From Fibrobacteres bacterium CG2_30_45_31 (lineage in GTDB: Bacteria; Fibrobacterota; Fibrobacteria; Fibrobacterales; Fibrobacteraceae): 35,296 bases of DNA. The first letter of the stretch is position 1, and each line of letters starts with the position of its first letter. The notes beneath the pieces were generated by a model. It did not search any database and was not told where the DNA came from. It saw nothing but the letters and a program-made list of their open reading frames with translations. The stretch spans positions 1 to 35,296 of the forward strand of contig MNYL01000192.1 in assembly GCA_001873075.1 (NCBI GenBank), given 5' to 3'. The position numbers and the translations under genes are program-made. This document shows, one piece after another, positions 26,093-34,465 of the stretch.

Positions 26093-28273
26093 ATGACATC
26101 AATGATACGGATAAAAACAACTACGTTATTGTGGCTATTGATAAGTATTCCTTTGTTTGCCGCAAATGTTGGAATTGATCTCAGTAGCGAAAAACAAAAG
26201 ATCACAGGCTTTGGTGGCATGAATTTTCCGCGTTGGATTGCAGATCTTACTGAGGCGCAGGCAGACAAAGCTTTTGGTGTGGGCGATGGCAAAATAGGTC
26301 TTTCTGTTTTGCGTATCAGTGTTGCTCCTGTGGAAAGTGACTGGAGCAAAGAAGTGACTACCGCTAAACGTGCGGTAAGTTATGGGGCTTCCGTATTTGG
26401 GACCCCTTGGTCACCTCCTGCTTCCATGAAAACTAATGGTAACATCGTAAAGGGTGAACTGAAGACGAGTTCCTATGCTGATTATGCTACATACTTATCA
26501 AAATTTGTGAATTACATGAGTACAAATGGAGTGGATTTGTATGGAATTTCCATTCAGAATGAGCCGGACTGGTTACCTGATTATGAATCCTGTGGCTGGA
26601 GTGCGACTCAGATTTACAATTTCATCAAAAACAATGCGGGTGTTATTCCCACAAAGGTTATTGCTGCGGAAGGGTTGGGCTTTAACAAGGCTCTTACCGA
26701 TCCTGTTTTAAATGATGCGACTGCTGCGGCAAATATTGACATTGTGGCGGGGCATTTATACGGAACCACTCCTTCTGATTATCCGCTTGCCCGTAATAAG
26801 GGTAAAGAGATTTGGATGACGGAACATTACACTACCAGTGATATCAGCGCGAATTTATGGCCGGAAGCACTTGAGGTGGGCAAAGAAATTCATAATGGCA
26901 TGGTGAGTTATTATAACGCTTATATCTGGTGGTATATCCGCAGAAGTTACGGCTTGATCACAGAAGATGGCAATGTCTCAAAAAGAGGCTATGTGATGAG
27001 CCACTTTTCAAGATTTGTGCGTCCGGGTTATGTGCGTGTAGATGTTAACGCCACGCCGGCCACCAACGTTTTAGCTTCCGCTTACACCAAAGATGGCAAT
27101 CTGGTGGTTGTCCTCACCAACTCGAACTCTTCTACCAGTAACTTAACGTTTGATATAAAAAATGCAACGACTAGTGTTACTTCTTTCAAAAAGTACACAA
27201 CGTCTTCGAGCAAGAATGTCAGTGATGATGGTTCTGTTGCGGTAACCAATGGAACGTTTAGCGTATCGCTGGATGCCTCCAGTATCACCACCTTGGTTTT
27301 CACTGCCCCTCTGGGGACACCCACTGTGGCTATTACTGCGCCTGTGAGTAACGCAAGTTATGAAGCTCCCGCTACAGTTGAAATCGCAGCCACTGCGACT
27401 GACCCCGATGGCACCATCTCCAAAGTGGAATTTTATAACGGAACGACCAAATTAGGGGAGGATGCCACATCGCCCTATACATATTCCTGGACAAATGTAG
27501 CTGAAGGCTCCTATTCCATTACGGCGGTCGCTACAGACAATGAGGGTAAGACGGCGACATCATCAGCGGTAACTATTCAAGTCCATATTCCCCAGGCTCC
27601 CTATAGTGGCACATCATGGACAATTCCGGGAACCATCGAAGCTGAAAATTTCGACGTGGGCGGTGAAGGTGTAGCTTATCAGGACAACGAAACAGAAAAC
27701 AGGGGCGGAGCCTACCGCACAGACGAAGGGGTTGACATTGAAGGGGATGCCACCAATGGATACATGGTTGGCTACACAATTACTGGTGAATGGCTGGAGT
27801 ACACGGTGAACGTGGAGAATGCGGGTACCTACATATGGAAAGCCAACGTGGCCTCCGGCGGTTCCACAGGAGCCTTCCATCTGCTTATTGACGATGTTGC
27901 TATCACGGACACCGTTAGCGTTCCTAACACTGGCAGCTATACTACTTATACCACTGTGACCGATACAACCCCGGCTCTTACCGCTGGTAACCACGTTATG
28001 CGTCTTGTGGTGGACGGAGACTACTTCAACATGGACTGGATCACCTTCTCGAATGGAACTGTTTCCATTAAACCGGAATTAGCGGACAAATGGTTGCATA
28101 ATTCGGGAACTTACCAGGTTTATAATCCTCTGGGAGTGTTTCTCGGCTCTGTAAATCTCGCTGCAGGGGAAAGCATTGAGAAACAAGTCGGGCGACTGAC
28201 TTCACAATCCGGGACATTCCTCGTTAAAGCAAAAAATAGTAGTAAGTCCTATTTGATCCACGTCCGTAAATAG
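26093..28273 (+). CDS. Secreted GH30_8 glucuronoxylanase with Ig-like and CBM6 domains
   Basis: From ATG 26093 (AAGGA 8 bp upstream) the protein has 726 residues: a signal peptide (ending PLFA), a GH30 catalytic domain (about 22-400), an Ig-like domain (about 408-500), CBM6 (about 511-655) and a C-terminal tail (about 665-726). The acid/base is E157 in SIQNEPDW and the nucleophile E244 in WMTEHY. WWYIRRSYG carries R283-R284; in subfamily 8 an Arg here binds the glucuronate side chain, so cleavage of glucuronoxylan is expected. The CBM6 (IPGTIEAENFD, EWLEYTVNV, YFNMDWI) would bind xylan or cellulose. CBM6 and tail are shared with the next two enzymes. Confidence 0.93.
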   Translation: MTSMIRIKTTTLLWLLISIPLFAANVGIDLSSEKQKITGFGGMNFPRWIADLTEAQADKAFGVGDGKIGLSVLRISVAPVESDWSKEVTTAKRAVSYGASVFGTPWSPPASMKTNGNIVKGELKTSSYADYATYLSKFVNYMSTNGVDLYGISIQNEPDWLPDYESCGWSATQIYNFIKNNAGVIPTKVIAAEGLGFNKALTDPVLNDATAAANIDIVAGHLYGTTPSDYPLARNKGKEIWMTEHYTTSDISANLWPEALEVGKEIHNGMVSYYNAYIWWYIRRSYGLITEDGNVSKRGYVMSHFSRFVRPGYVRVDVNATPATNVLASAYTKDGNLVVVLTNSNSSTSNLTFDIKNATTSVTSFKKYTTSSSKNVSDDGSVAVTNGTFSVSLDASSITTLVFTAPLGTPTVAITAPVSNASYEAPATVEIAATATDPDGTISKVEFYNGTTKLGEDATSPYTYSWTNVAEGSYSITAVATDNEGKTATSSAVTIQVHIPQAPYSGTSWTIPGTIEAENFDVGGEGVAYQDNETENRGGAYRTDEGVDIEGDATNGYMVGYTITGEWLEYTVNVENAGTYIWKANVASGGSTGAFHLLIDDVAITDTVSVPNTGSYTTYTTVTDTTPALTAGNHVMRLVVDGDYFNMDWITFSNGTVSIKPELADKWLHNSGTYQVYNPLGVFLGSVNLAAGESIEKQVGRLTSQSGTFLVKAKNSSKSYLIHVRK

Positions 28274-28316
28274 TCGTTCCTTAAGAAGTCTGTCAGCCCA
28301 ATAAAATCAAAGGAAA

Positions 28317-28616
28317 ATGATTAAAAATACAGTCAAAAATATGCAAGTTTTGTATTGTAGTGTCAAAATCCTTGCAGATAATTTGTATGTATCAACCATT
28401 CAGAACAACCCCCCTAGCGTACTCTTTTTCCCAGACTGGAAGAACAGCTTGACAGAAAACATCAGGGACTCCCCGGATTCTCATCCCGGACGTGCCAAAA
28501 AAAGCAACAGCTATTATCAGAAAAGGAAACTACACAACCTGTTTTGTAAGCGCGCAGGCATAGAGCCGACAATCGGGCACCTGAAATCGGATTACAGGCT
28601 GGGACGCCATTTTTAG
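28317..28616 (+). pseudogene. C-terminal fragment of an IS5-type transposase
   Basis: The last 50 or so of 99 codons read SHPGRAKKSNSYYQKRKL then CKRAGIEPTIGHLKSDYRLGRHF, the C-terminal DDE region (with the catalytic Glu in AGIEPTIGHLKSD) of IS5-family transposases. The upstream codons do not align with the family, and about 50 residues normally found after RLGRNF are missing. The frame runs straight into the element's right terminal repeat, so this is an internally deleted, inactive copy. Its presence next to the repeat suggests which transposase type moved the whole repeat family. Confidence 0.72.
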
Positions 28617-28624
28617 AGGTGCCC
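28609..28624 (+). repeat. Copy D of mobile-element right end
   Basis: ATTTTTAGAGGTGCCC is identical to the last 16 bp of the MITE. It follows the truncated transposase directly. Unlike copies B and E, the upstream CGCAAACCA is absent because the deletion joins transposase sequence to the terminal repeat. Confidence 0.65.
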
Positions 28625-28787
28625 TTATTTCTTTCGTTCCGCGTCAATCTCCTTTCTGCATTTTATTTGATCCAAACGATACGTGCTGCTTTAATGTCTA
28701 GGGATCAATTTCCCGTAGCTTCGTGCGTGGGTAGTTCTTTGTCCGGCTTTGAGATTTTTGAAATCAGTAATTTAGCGGTTTCAGCCC

Positions 28788-28809
28788 ATTTTTTTGACGT
28801 CAAAAAAAT
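28788..28809. repeat. Perfect 22-bp palindrome (A, seven T, GAC mirrored)
   Basis: The sequence ATTTTTTTGAC is followed immediately by its exact reverse complement. It lies about 145 bp upstream of the GH5 start and could be an operator or a simple structure. Confidence 0.5.
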
Positions 28810-28952
28810 CCTGCAATGGATAGACCTTCTTATGGATGAATTGACAATGAAAGTTTAGTTCCTCCCTTAAATACTCGTTTTTTTAAGAGGTATTTTAAGA
28901 ACTGTAAAATCGCTTAGTGGGGCGGGTGGCCCTGCTTATAAAGGGTAGCCCT

Positions 28953-30644
28953 ATGGGTGTTTCAAAAGTTTTGGCAATTACGGCTGTGGTGTGCTTGAAT
29001 GCGTTTGCGACAACCAATCAATTCCGTGGCGTTAATTGGGCTGATAAGCGAGATAACTTCGTTTCGGATGTACTCTTAGTGTCTGGAATCTCGTTTACTG
29101 ATACTTATGAATCAGCCTCCGTCATCGCGGAACGTGTCGTTGGAGAGTTCGTTAGATTGCTAGGAACCAATAGCGTGCGTTTGCCTATCAACGAGCCAAC
29201 CGTTTCCTCTTTCTGGAGTACTTATACCGGAGTGATTGATGTTGCGTTGACCAAGGGACGCGTAGTGCTCGGCTACTGGGGGCCAAGTCAGCCTTCAGGC
29301 CCCAAGAGTATGGATGATTTTTGGGCTATGTGGGCAAAAGTCGTAAAGGCTTATGGAGGCAACCCTAATGCCTATTTTGAAATTTTCAATGAACCGCATA
29401 TGTACAAGGCTGATGAATTGCGAAGCCTTTATGCTACTTGGCTTGAAAAGTTCCCGGAAGTTCCTCGGGATCATGTTATTCTAGATGGTTCCGGTTTGGC
29501 ATGGAACATTCCAGATATTGCCGATGATAGTCGCTTTGATGGATGCTTTTTTGCCGTTCATGATTATTCTTTCTGGGCAAGCATAGAAACCGAATCGGGC
29601 TGGAGAAATCATTTTAAGGGCTTAGTGGGAAAATACTCGGATCGTACTATTTGCACGGAATGGGGCGGCCCTATGGGAGCGGGTTCCAAAAATGGCGTTT
29701 ATTATGATTCGATGGATTACAACCAGTCTTCGAGCAACTTCTTTATGGCTTACATCCGCGGCATGACGGAGCAACTCCGCGAGTGGCAAATGGGCAGCTT
29801 CTATTGGGTTGGCCTTAGAGATGGCGACTGGTACAGCATGACAAAGCGCACGGGCGAGGGCGATAATATAAAACTTGAAATTGTGAACCAGTCCGGAGTT
29901 GACCGGATGCATTATTCTTGGACTGATACGGTGGAGGTTGTCTCCTTAGTTCAAGAACCCTACGAAGGCGAGCCTGCATTGATTCCCGGCAAAATTCAGA
30001 TTGAAAACTATGATTTGGGGGGTAACCAAGTTTCGTACTACGATAAGGATGCCGATAATAAAGGTGGCGAATACCGCAAAGATGGAGTTGATATTACAAA
30101 GGATTCTACAGGGAACTATATCGTTGGCTATACGGAAGCTGGCGAATGGCTGGAATATACGGTGAATGTGAAAGCGAAAGGAATGTACAAGGTCTCCGCC
30201 CGCGTATCTTCTGGTTCGGACAATTCCTCGTTTATTTTGTTCATAGACGGCAAAGCCATTTCGGACACGATTAAAGTTCCCAATGGTGGAAATTGGACTG
30301 ATTATACGGAAGTCTTAGGAAAAACGTTAGAAATTGCAGAAGGTTCTCACGTGCTGAAAATTCTGATTACAGGAAACTATGTTAATATGGACTGGATCGA
30401 ATTCAAGGACAACGCAATGACAAACATCGAAAATCGCCCAGCCTTTAAGAAAGGTACTGATAGCGGACAATTGACGTATGATGTTTTTGACTTCTGTGGC
30501 AAGTATCTGGGAATGTTTAAGTCTTCTGCACAAATTAATTTATCCAAAGGGGCACAAGAAATTGTCCGCAAGTCTGGAATCTACTTGGTAAAATCCCGGA
30601 ATAGGTCAGAAATTTATAAGATTTCTGTCATAAAAGAAAATTGA
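28953..30644 (+). CDS. Secreted GH5-family glycosidase with CBM6
   Basis: Starting at ATG 28953 (AAAGGG upstream), the 563-residue protein has a signal peptide (ending NAFA), a GH5 TIM barrel (about 20-335), CBM6 (about 345-486: IPGKIQIENYD, GEWLEYTVNV, YVNMDWI) and a basic C-terminal tail (about 495-563). The acid/base is E147 in IFNEPH and the nucleophile E236 in CTEWGG, both with GH5 context; VRLPI and AVHDYSFW are also family-like. I cannot assign a subfamily, so endoglucanase, mannanase or xylanase activity is open. The CBM6 and the neighbouring GH30 and GH54 genes favour a role in xylan breakdown. The longer frame from 28917 lacks a good start. Confidence 0.85.
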   Translation: MGVSKVLAITAVVCLNAFATTNQFRGVNWADKRDNFVSDVLLVSGISFTDTYESASVIAERVVGEFVRLLGTNSVRLPINEPTVSSFWSTYTGVIDVALTKGRVVLGYWGPSQPSGPKSMDDFWAMWAKVVKAYGGNPNAYFEIFNEPHMYKADELRSLYATWLEKFPEVPRDHVILDGSGLAWNIPDIADDSRFDGCFFAVHDYSFWASIETESGWRNHFKGLVGKYSDRTICTEWGGPMGAGSKNGVYYDSMDYNQSSSNFFMAYIRGMTEQLREWQMGSFYWVGLRDGDWYSMTKRTGEGDNIKLEIVNQSGVDRMHYSWTDTVEVVSLVQEPYEGEPALIPGKIQIENYDLGGNQVSYYDKDADNKGGEYRKDGVDITKDSTGNYIVGYTEAGEWLEYTVNVKAKGMYKVSARVSSGSDNSSFILFIDGKAISDTIKVPNGGNWTDYTEVLGKTLEIAEGSHVLKILITGNYVNMDWIEFKDNAMTNIENRPAFKKGTDSGQLTYDVFDFCGKYLGMFKSSAQINLSKGAQEIVRKSGIYLVKSRNRSEIYKISVIKEN

Positions 30645-30781
30645 TATCATGCTTGGATTCAAATAGTTAGGAATCCGAAGCAAAACGTATTTGCTGAAAG
30701 ATCGGCTTATGCAATGTGTTTTGGATAATGACTTTTTAAGGGGCAACTAAATAAGTTTTCAAAGTTCTTGTAAAAAAATAA

Positions 30782-30815
30782 ACGCCTCTTGATTTTCAAA
30801 GGCGTTCTTTTTTGT
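30782..30815 (+). terminator. Intrinsic terminator after the GH5 gene
   Basis: AACGCCT and AGGCGTT form a stem, separated by a short AT-rich loop and followed by CTTTTTTG. It lies about 140 bp downstream of the GH5 stop. The form is that of a standard Rho-independent terminator. Confidence 0.75.
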
Positions 30816-30896
30816 GTACTGCTTTCAATAGAAAATATTTTTAGGCCTTCTCTTATATGATTTTTTGAAATCTGGTATTAACAACAAATTTAATAA

Positions 30897-30925
30897 AAGA
30901 AGGCTATCCACTGGATAGCCTTCTT
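30897..30925. terminator. Perfect 14-bp inverted repeat with 1-nt centre
   Basis: AAGAAGGCTATCCA, one C, then TGGATAGCCTTCTT. Folded, this gives a stem of about 12-13 bp with a tight loop, followed by TTTGGG. It lies 80 bp after the first terminator and may be a second terminator or an RNA-stability element. Confidence 0.5.
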
Positions 30926-31342
30926 TGGGATGGGAGAGAGAGTCGTATGGAAGAAACACCCGCCAAAAATATTATAAAATGTTAATCTTTTTGCTTATTT
31001 GAGCAACTAAACCAAAACTTTTAGAAGCACTTTAAGAACACTCAAATAATATATCACCATGAAATGTCTAAAAAATCAGAATGTAGATTTTGTTGTTGAT
31101 GATTTATCCACAGCACATCGTTGACTGATTTATTTCTCTTATTTTAGAATAAATCTTGATGGAATGAAACCAATTTGATTTTTAAAATATGTTCCCTTTT
31201 TTCATGAAATACATAGAAACTCTGCATTAACGGTCCCGTGAACTAAAATATTCACTGTTATTGTTGAACCATTGAATATGTACTTTTCAGAGTATTCATA
31301 TTGTGAATTATGGATAATTTGTCCGTAATGTTTTTTGCTGTA

Positions 31343-31390
31343 TTGTCACACTCAACACGGAAAAATATAAACTAACCGTGGAGTTATATA
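31343..31390 (+). promoter_or_regulatory. Candidate promoter and dyad upstream of the GH54 gene
   Basis: TTGTCA (31343-31348), 17 bp, then TATAAA (31366-31371) makes a sigma70-like promoter with a start near 31378. Immediately over the start point is AACTAACCGT followed by GGAGTTAT, a dyad (AACT ... AGTT) whose left arm matches the sequence at the TetR-DUF2087 start codon. Confidence 0.4.
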
Positions 31391-31426
31391 TAATGCAAGA
31401 TTATATGTTATAATCCGAGGATTGAT

Positions 31427-33298
31427 ATGAATAATGATAAGCAGAGTCAATTACGTTGGCTGTTTTTCTTTGTAATGACAGGCATAGTTTTTCAATACAA
31501 CGTAACTGCTGGGACTGGGCCGTGCGACATTTATGCATCGGCAAATACACCCTGCGTTGCTGCTTATAGTACGGTAAGAGCTCTTTACGGTAACTACAGT
31601 GGGAATCTCTACCAAGTGAGACGCATTTCTGACAATGCGACCAAGAACATTACTCCTCTGTCAGCAGGAGGTGCGGCCAATGCCGCCGCGCAAGATGCTT
31701 TCTGTTCTGGAAAATCCTCCTGCACCATTTCGATTATTTATGATCAGACGGGTAATGGCAATAATCTTACCAAGGCACCGGGCGGAAGTGAGATTTATGG
31801 CTCAGAAGATGATATTGAGGCTGTTGCCGATTCGCTCCCTGTCTATATTAACGGAAACAAGGCCTATGGGGTTCATGTCACCCCAGGTTCCTGCTGGACA
31901 TGCGGCGGTCAAGTAGGTTACCGAACCACTACATCCAAGGGGATCGCTACGGGCGATAGTCCAGAGACTACTTATATGGTGACTGACGGCACCTACTACA
32001 ATGGTTCTTGCTGCTTTGACTTTGGGAACGCTTTGATGACACCCACTGCGGGTGCCAATGGTTCGATGGATGCCATTTATTTTGGAAGTTGTGACTGGTG
32101 GGACACGGGTGCTGGCGATGGTCCTTGGATCATGGCGGACCTTGAATCGGGTGTGTATAATATGGACGGTGTCGCTAAAGCCAATAACAGTAAAGATATT
32201 TCATTGCCCTACCCGTTTGTCACGGCAATGCTCAAGAGTAATTCGAACGGTGCAACCACTGGCGGCCCATTCACAATCAAGGGTGGAAATGCGAAGTCGG
32301 GATCTCTCCAGACGATGTGGGACGGGGCGCGCCCCACGAACTATGCCGTCATGCACAAGGGAGGGGGCGTTGTCCTTGGAATTGGCGGTGATAACAGCAG
32401 TACGGCAAAAGGGAATTTCTATGAGGGTGTCTTGACGAGTGGCTACGCAACCACTGCTACGGATAATGCTATCCAGGCGAACATTGTGGCTGCCCGCTAT
32501 GGCGAAACCACTACTGTGATATTAAGTTCTTCTAGCACCACATCCTCTTCCAGCGTTGAATCTTCTTCCAGCACAGTGTATTCTTCTAGTGTTCAGGGGT
32601 CTAGTAGCAGTTCGGCTATTGCGGAAATTGCCTACAGCGTGGCCAATATTCCAGGAACCATTCAAGCCGAGAATTATAATATTGGCGGTGAAGGCGTGTC
32701 TTATCATGACACTGAAACAGGGAATAGCGGAAGCCTCTACCGCACAGATAACGTGGACATAGATACTGTGACGGTCGGTGGTTATACTTTGGGTTGGCTT
32801 GTTGCTGGGGAATGGACTGAATATACGGTCAATAGCACTACCGCTGGAACGTTGGCTTTCCATGCCAGGGTCGCCTCTGGAGGAGACGGAGGAGCTTTCC
32901 ATCTGGAATTAGACGGCAGTCCTATCACTTCTTCGATTTCGGTTCCCAATACGGGTAGCTATACCACTTATCAGACCATTGACGGAGAGGTCAGCGGGTT
33001 GATTCCGAGCTCCCATATGTTGCGGATTGTAATTGATTCTTCTTATTTCAATATTGATTGGATTCAATTTGGAGACGCTAATGTTTCCATTGGGTCAGTC
33101 CAAAATTTTAGAACAATGGAAATTCGTGAGTATCAGGTATTTGATTTGGATGGAAAATATCTGGGGATGGTGACGGCTAGTGATTATCTGGATATTCGCT
33201 CTGCACTGAGAAAGAAATTTCCTCAGCCCGGCGTGTATATTGTACGGTATCGCTTACGGGGGAAGACTACGCAAAATCTGGTGGTGAATTCCAAATAG
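31427..33298 (+). CDS. Secreted GH54 alpha-L-arabinofuranosidase with Ser-rich linker and CBM6
   Basis: The 623-residue protein has a signal peptide (about 1-27) and a GH54 catalytic domain (about 28-365) starting with the family signature GPCDIYASANTPCVAAYST and RALYGNYSGNLYQVRR. Probable catalytic residues are E240 in DLESGVYN (nucleophile) and D322 in IGGDNSS (acid/base), by analogy with fungal AbfB. Paired cysteines, including CCFDF, are kept. A Ser-rich linker (about 365-400), CBM6 (about 407-553) and a basic tail (about 560-623) follow. Fungal GH54 enzymes carry CBM42 in place of CBM6. It removes arabinose side chains from arabinoxylan or arabinan. GAGG precedes the ATG. Confidence 0.92.
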   Translation: MNNDKQSQLRWLFFFVMTGIVFQYNVTAGTGPCDIYASANTPCVAAYSTVRALYGNYSGNLYQVRRISDNATKNITPLSAGGAANAAAQDAFCSGKSSCTISIIYDQTGNGNNLTKAPGGSEIYGSEDDIEAVADSLPVYINGNKAYGVHVTPGSCWTCGGQVGYRTTTSKGIATGDSPETTYMVTDGTYYNGSCCFDFGNALMTPTAGANGSMDAIYFGSCDWWDTGAGDGPWIMADLESGVYNMDGVAKANNSKDISLPYPFVTAMLKSNSNGATTGGPFTIKGGNAKSGSLQTMWDGARPTNYAVMHKGGGVVLGIGGDNSSTAKGNFYEGVLTSGYATTATDNAIQANIVAARYGETTTVILSSSSTTSSSSVESSSSTVYSSSVQGSSSSSAIAEIAYSVANIPGTIQAENYNIGGEGVSYHDTETGNSGSLYRTDNVDIDTVTVGGYTLGWLVAGEWTEYTVNSTTAGTLAFHARVASGGDGGAFHLELDGSPITSSISVPNTGSYTTYQTIDGEVSGLIPSSHMLRIVIDSSYFNIDWIQFGDANVSIGSVQNFRTMEIREYQVFDLDGKYLGMVTASDYLDIRSALRKKFPQPGVYIVRYRLRGKTTQNLVVNSK

Positions 33299-33345
33299 TT
33301 GTTGGGGTGAGATGGAACATGCCATCTATGAGGGATCAGAGTCAC

Positions 33346-33396
33346 TAAGCGCTGAAGCACAAGTTTGCGGTCGCAAACCAATTTTTAGAGGTGCCC
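33346..33396 (+). repeat. Copy E of mobile-element right end
   Basis: TTTGCGGTCGCAAACC followed by AATTTTTAGAGGTGCCC is identical to the end of the MITE at 14041-14201. A weaker match (CACT..GCGC.TG) extends leftward to about 33346. No left end was found. GTTTGCG-GT-CGCAAAC forms a hairpin. The outer end is only 1 bp from the stop codon of the minus-strand gene at 33398. Confidence 0.68.
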
Positions 33397-33397
33397 C

Positions 33398-34465
33398 TCA
33401 ATCTTTTCCATTTACAATGCAACTATTCTCAGAATCGTCGCTGTTTTTATACAATTGAAAAAATCTCATATCCAAATCGGGATCCACTAGCCATTCTTCT
33501 TCTTCTTTTGTACACGCATCTCTTACACGAATGAAAAAATTTATTTCGCGTTTTAGCGATTTAGAATTGCACTCTAGTTTGGCCGTCCATTTCGCAGGGA
33601 AATCTTTTCCATACAATATTTCCTGTTTTTGCGATTTTGTCGCAACCCTATTTAAACCAATATACTCGGGAATCGGAAATTCTGCAGACGTTTCTATAGT
33701 ATCGTTTCTCCCGCAGACTTCGGACTCCGTGTAAGGACCCATTATTTTATTTCCATAACCTGAAAAATGAAGTTCCAGAGTCTTCTGGACTTTATACCCG
33801 CCAACGCATACGGTTTCATCTTTTAACGGAAATAAAGTCTTGGGAAAAAAGCCGAGTTCGCGCGTTTTATAGAGATGCAAAGAATCCTTTTGCGATACGC
33901 AATATTCAGCAATCAGAAAGGGCTTGTCACATTCGCCCACCAGAAGAGCATCGAATTCCTGATCAAACCGTATGGAGGTTTCATGCAACCTGGTTTCCCA
34001 GCTTCCTCTGAACTTTTTTCCATAATATCTTTTCAGGTTTTCACGGGCATTGACAAATGTATATACAAGTCCATCTGAATCCGTAGGGTCCAACCTTATC
34101 CTGGTTATTGGCGTAACTGCGGATTCCTTGCGGCACGGGCAACCAGGGCAAATTGAAACGCCGCCGCCGCCACCTCCTAATAATCCAGACAAGCCACAGG
34201 AAACATCATACGGAGCCTCTATCTCAAAACTCGATTCCCAATAGGCACGACAACGACAATGACCGCAGCGCACTGTATCCGGGTAGATCCAGCGCGGGTC
34301 CGGGGGAATACTGATGTTTTTAATCAGGTGGAGCTGATACTCATTCTTGTTATCGGTAAAGGTCGCACAAAATTCCGCCACTGAACGGATCTCGTCTTCC
34401 GCGAAGCAAACGCTAGTAAGCAATGTTCCGCACAACAGAATAAAAAGGGTCACGCGCTTCATCAT
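33398..34465 (-). CDS. Secreted cysteine-containing protein of unknown function, longer paralogue
   Basis: The 355-residue protein starts at an ATGATG after GAGAGGGA and has a signal peptide (ending VCFA). I recognise no family. It shares with the protein just upstream the segments VAEFC, HLIKNISIPP, WIYPD, CGH, a middle YYGKKF, and DALLVGEC, so the two are tandem paralogues. Beyond that point (about residue 185) this protein continues with a second region (VCVGGYKVQKTLEL, YGKDFPAKWTAKLECNSKS) that may repeat the YYGK unit. A run of six Gly lies near 105. The start overlaps the upstream stop (ATGA), so the pair is translationally coupled. The stop codon abuts mobile-element copy E, so the C-terminus may have been altered by the insertion. 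Confidence 0.7.
   Translation of the reverse strand: MMKRVTLFILLCGTLLTSVCFAEDEIRSVAEFCATFTDNKNEYQLHLIKNISIPPDPRWIYPDTVRCGHCRCRAYWESSFEIEAPYDVSCGLSGLLGGGGGGVSICPGCPCRKESAVTPITRIRLDPTDSDGLVYTFVNARENLKRYYGKKFRGSWETRLHETSIRFDQEFDALLVGECDKPFLIAEYCVSQKDSLHLYKTRELGFFPKTLFPLKDETVCVGGYKVQKTLELHFSGYGNKIMGPYTESEVCGRNDTIETSAEFPIPEYIGLNRVATKSQKQEILYGKDFPAKWTAKLECNSKSLKREINFFIRVRDACTKEEEEWLVDPDLDMRFFQLYKNSDDSENSCIVNGKD

Larger units (their letters stand above)
28274..28952. other. Gap with IS remnant and palindromes
   Basis: The 679 bp between the GH30 and GH5 genes contain a decayed transposase (28317-28616), the right end of the mobile-element family (to 28624), a perfect 22-bp palindrome (28788-28809) and an imperfect inverted repeat (about 28865-28899) close to the GH5 leader. 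A short open frame at 28619-28858 has no recognisable family. Confidence 0.5.
30645..31426. other. Long AT-rich intergenic region with two hairpins and a promoter candidate
   Basis: The 782 bp between the GH5 and GH54 genes hold no gene that I can support. They contain a terminator at 30782-30815, a second strong hairpin at 30897-30925, and a promoter candidate with a dyad close to the GH54 start. The 400 bp in between are AT-rich without recognisable structure. Confidence 0.55.

Noticed and set aside
28575-28590. GGGCACCTGAAATCGG, similar to the left terminal repeat
   Set aside because: It encodes the conserved IGHLKS of the transposase remnant, which explains the match, and it would leave only a 50-bp element.
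28619-28858. Short open frame after the IS remnant
   Set aside because: It begins at a GTG inside the terminal repeat and runs through a palindrome; no family is recognised.
7631-33396. Integron-like cassette array with attC-type repeats
   Set aside because: No integrase, spacing of 5-7 kb with genes on both strands, and an IS5-type transposase remnant at one copy favour IS-derived repeats.
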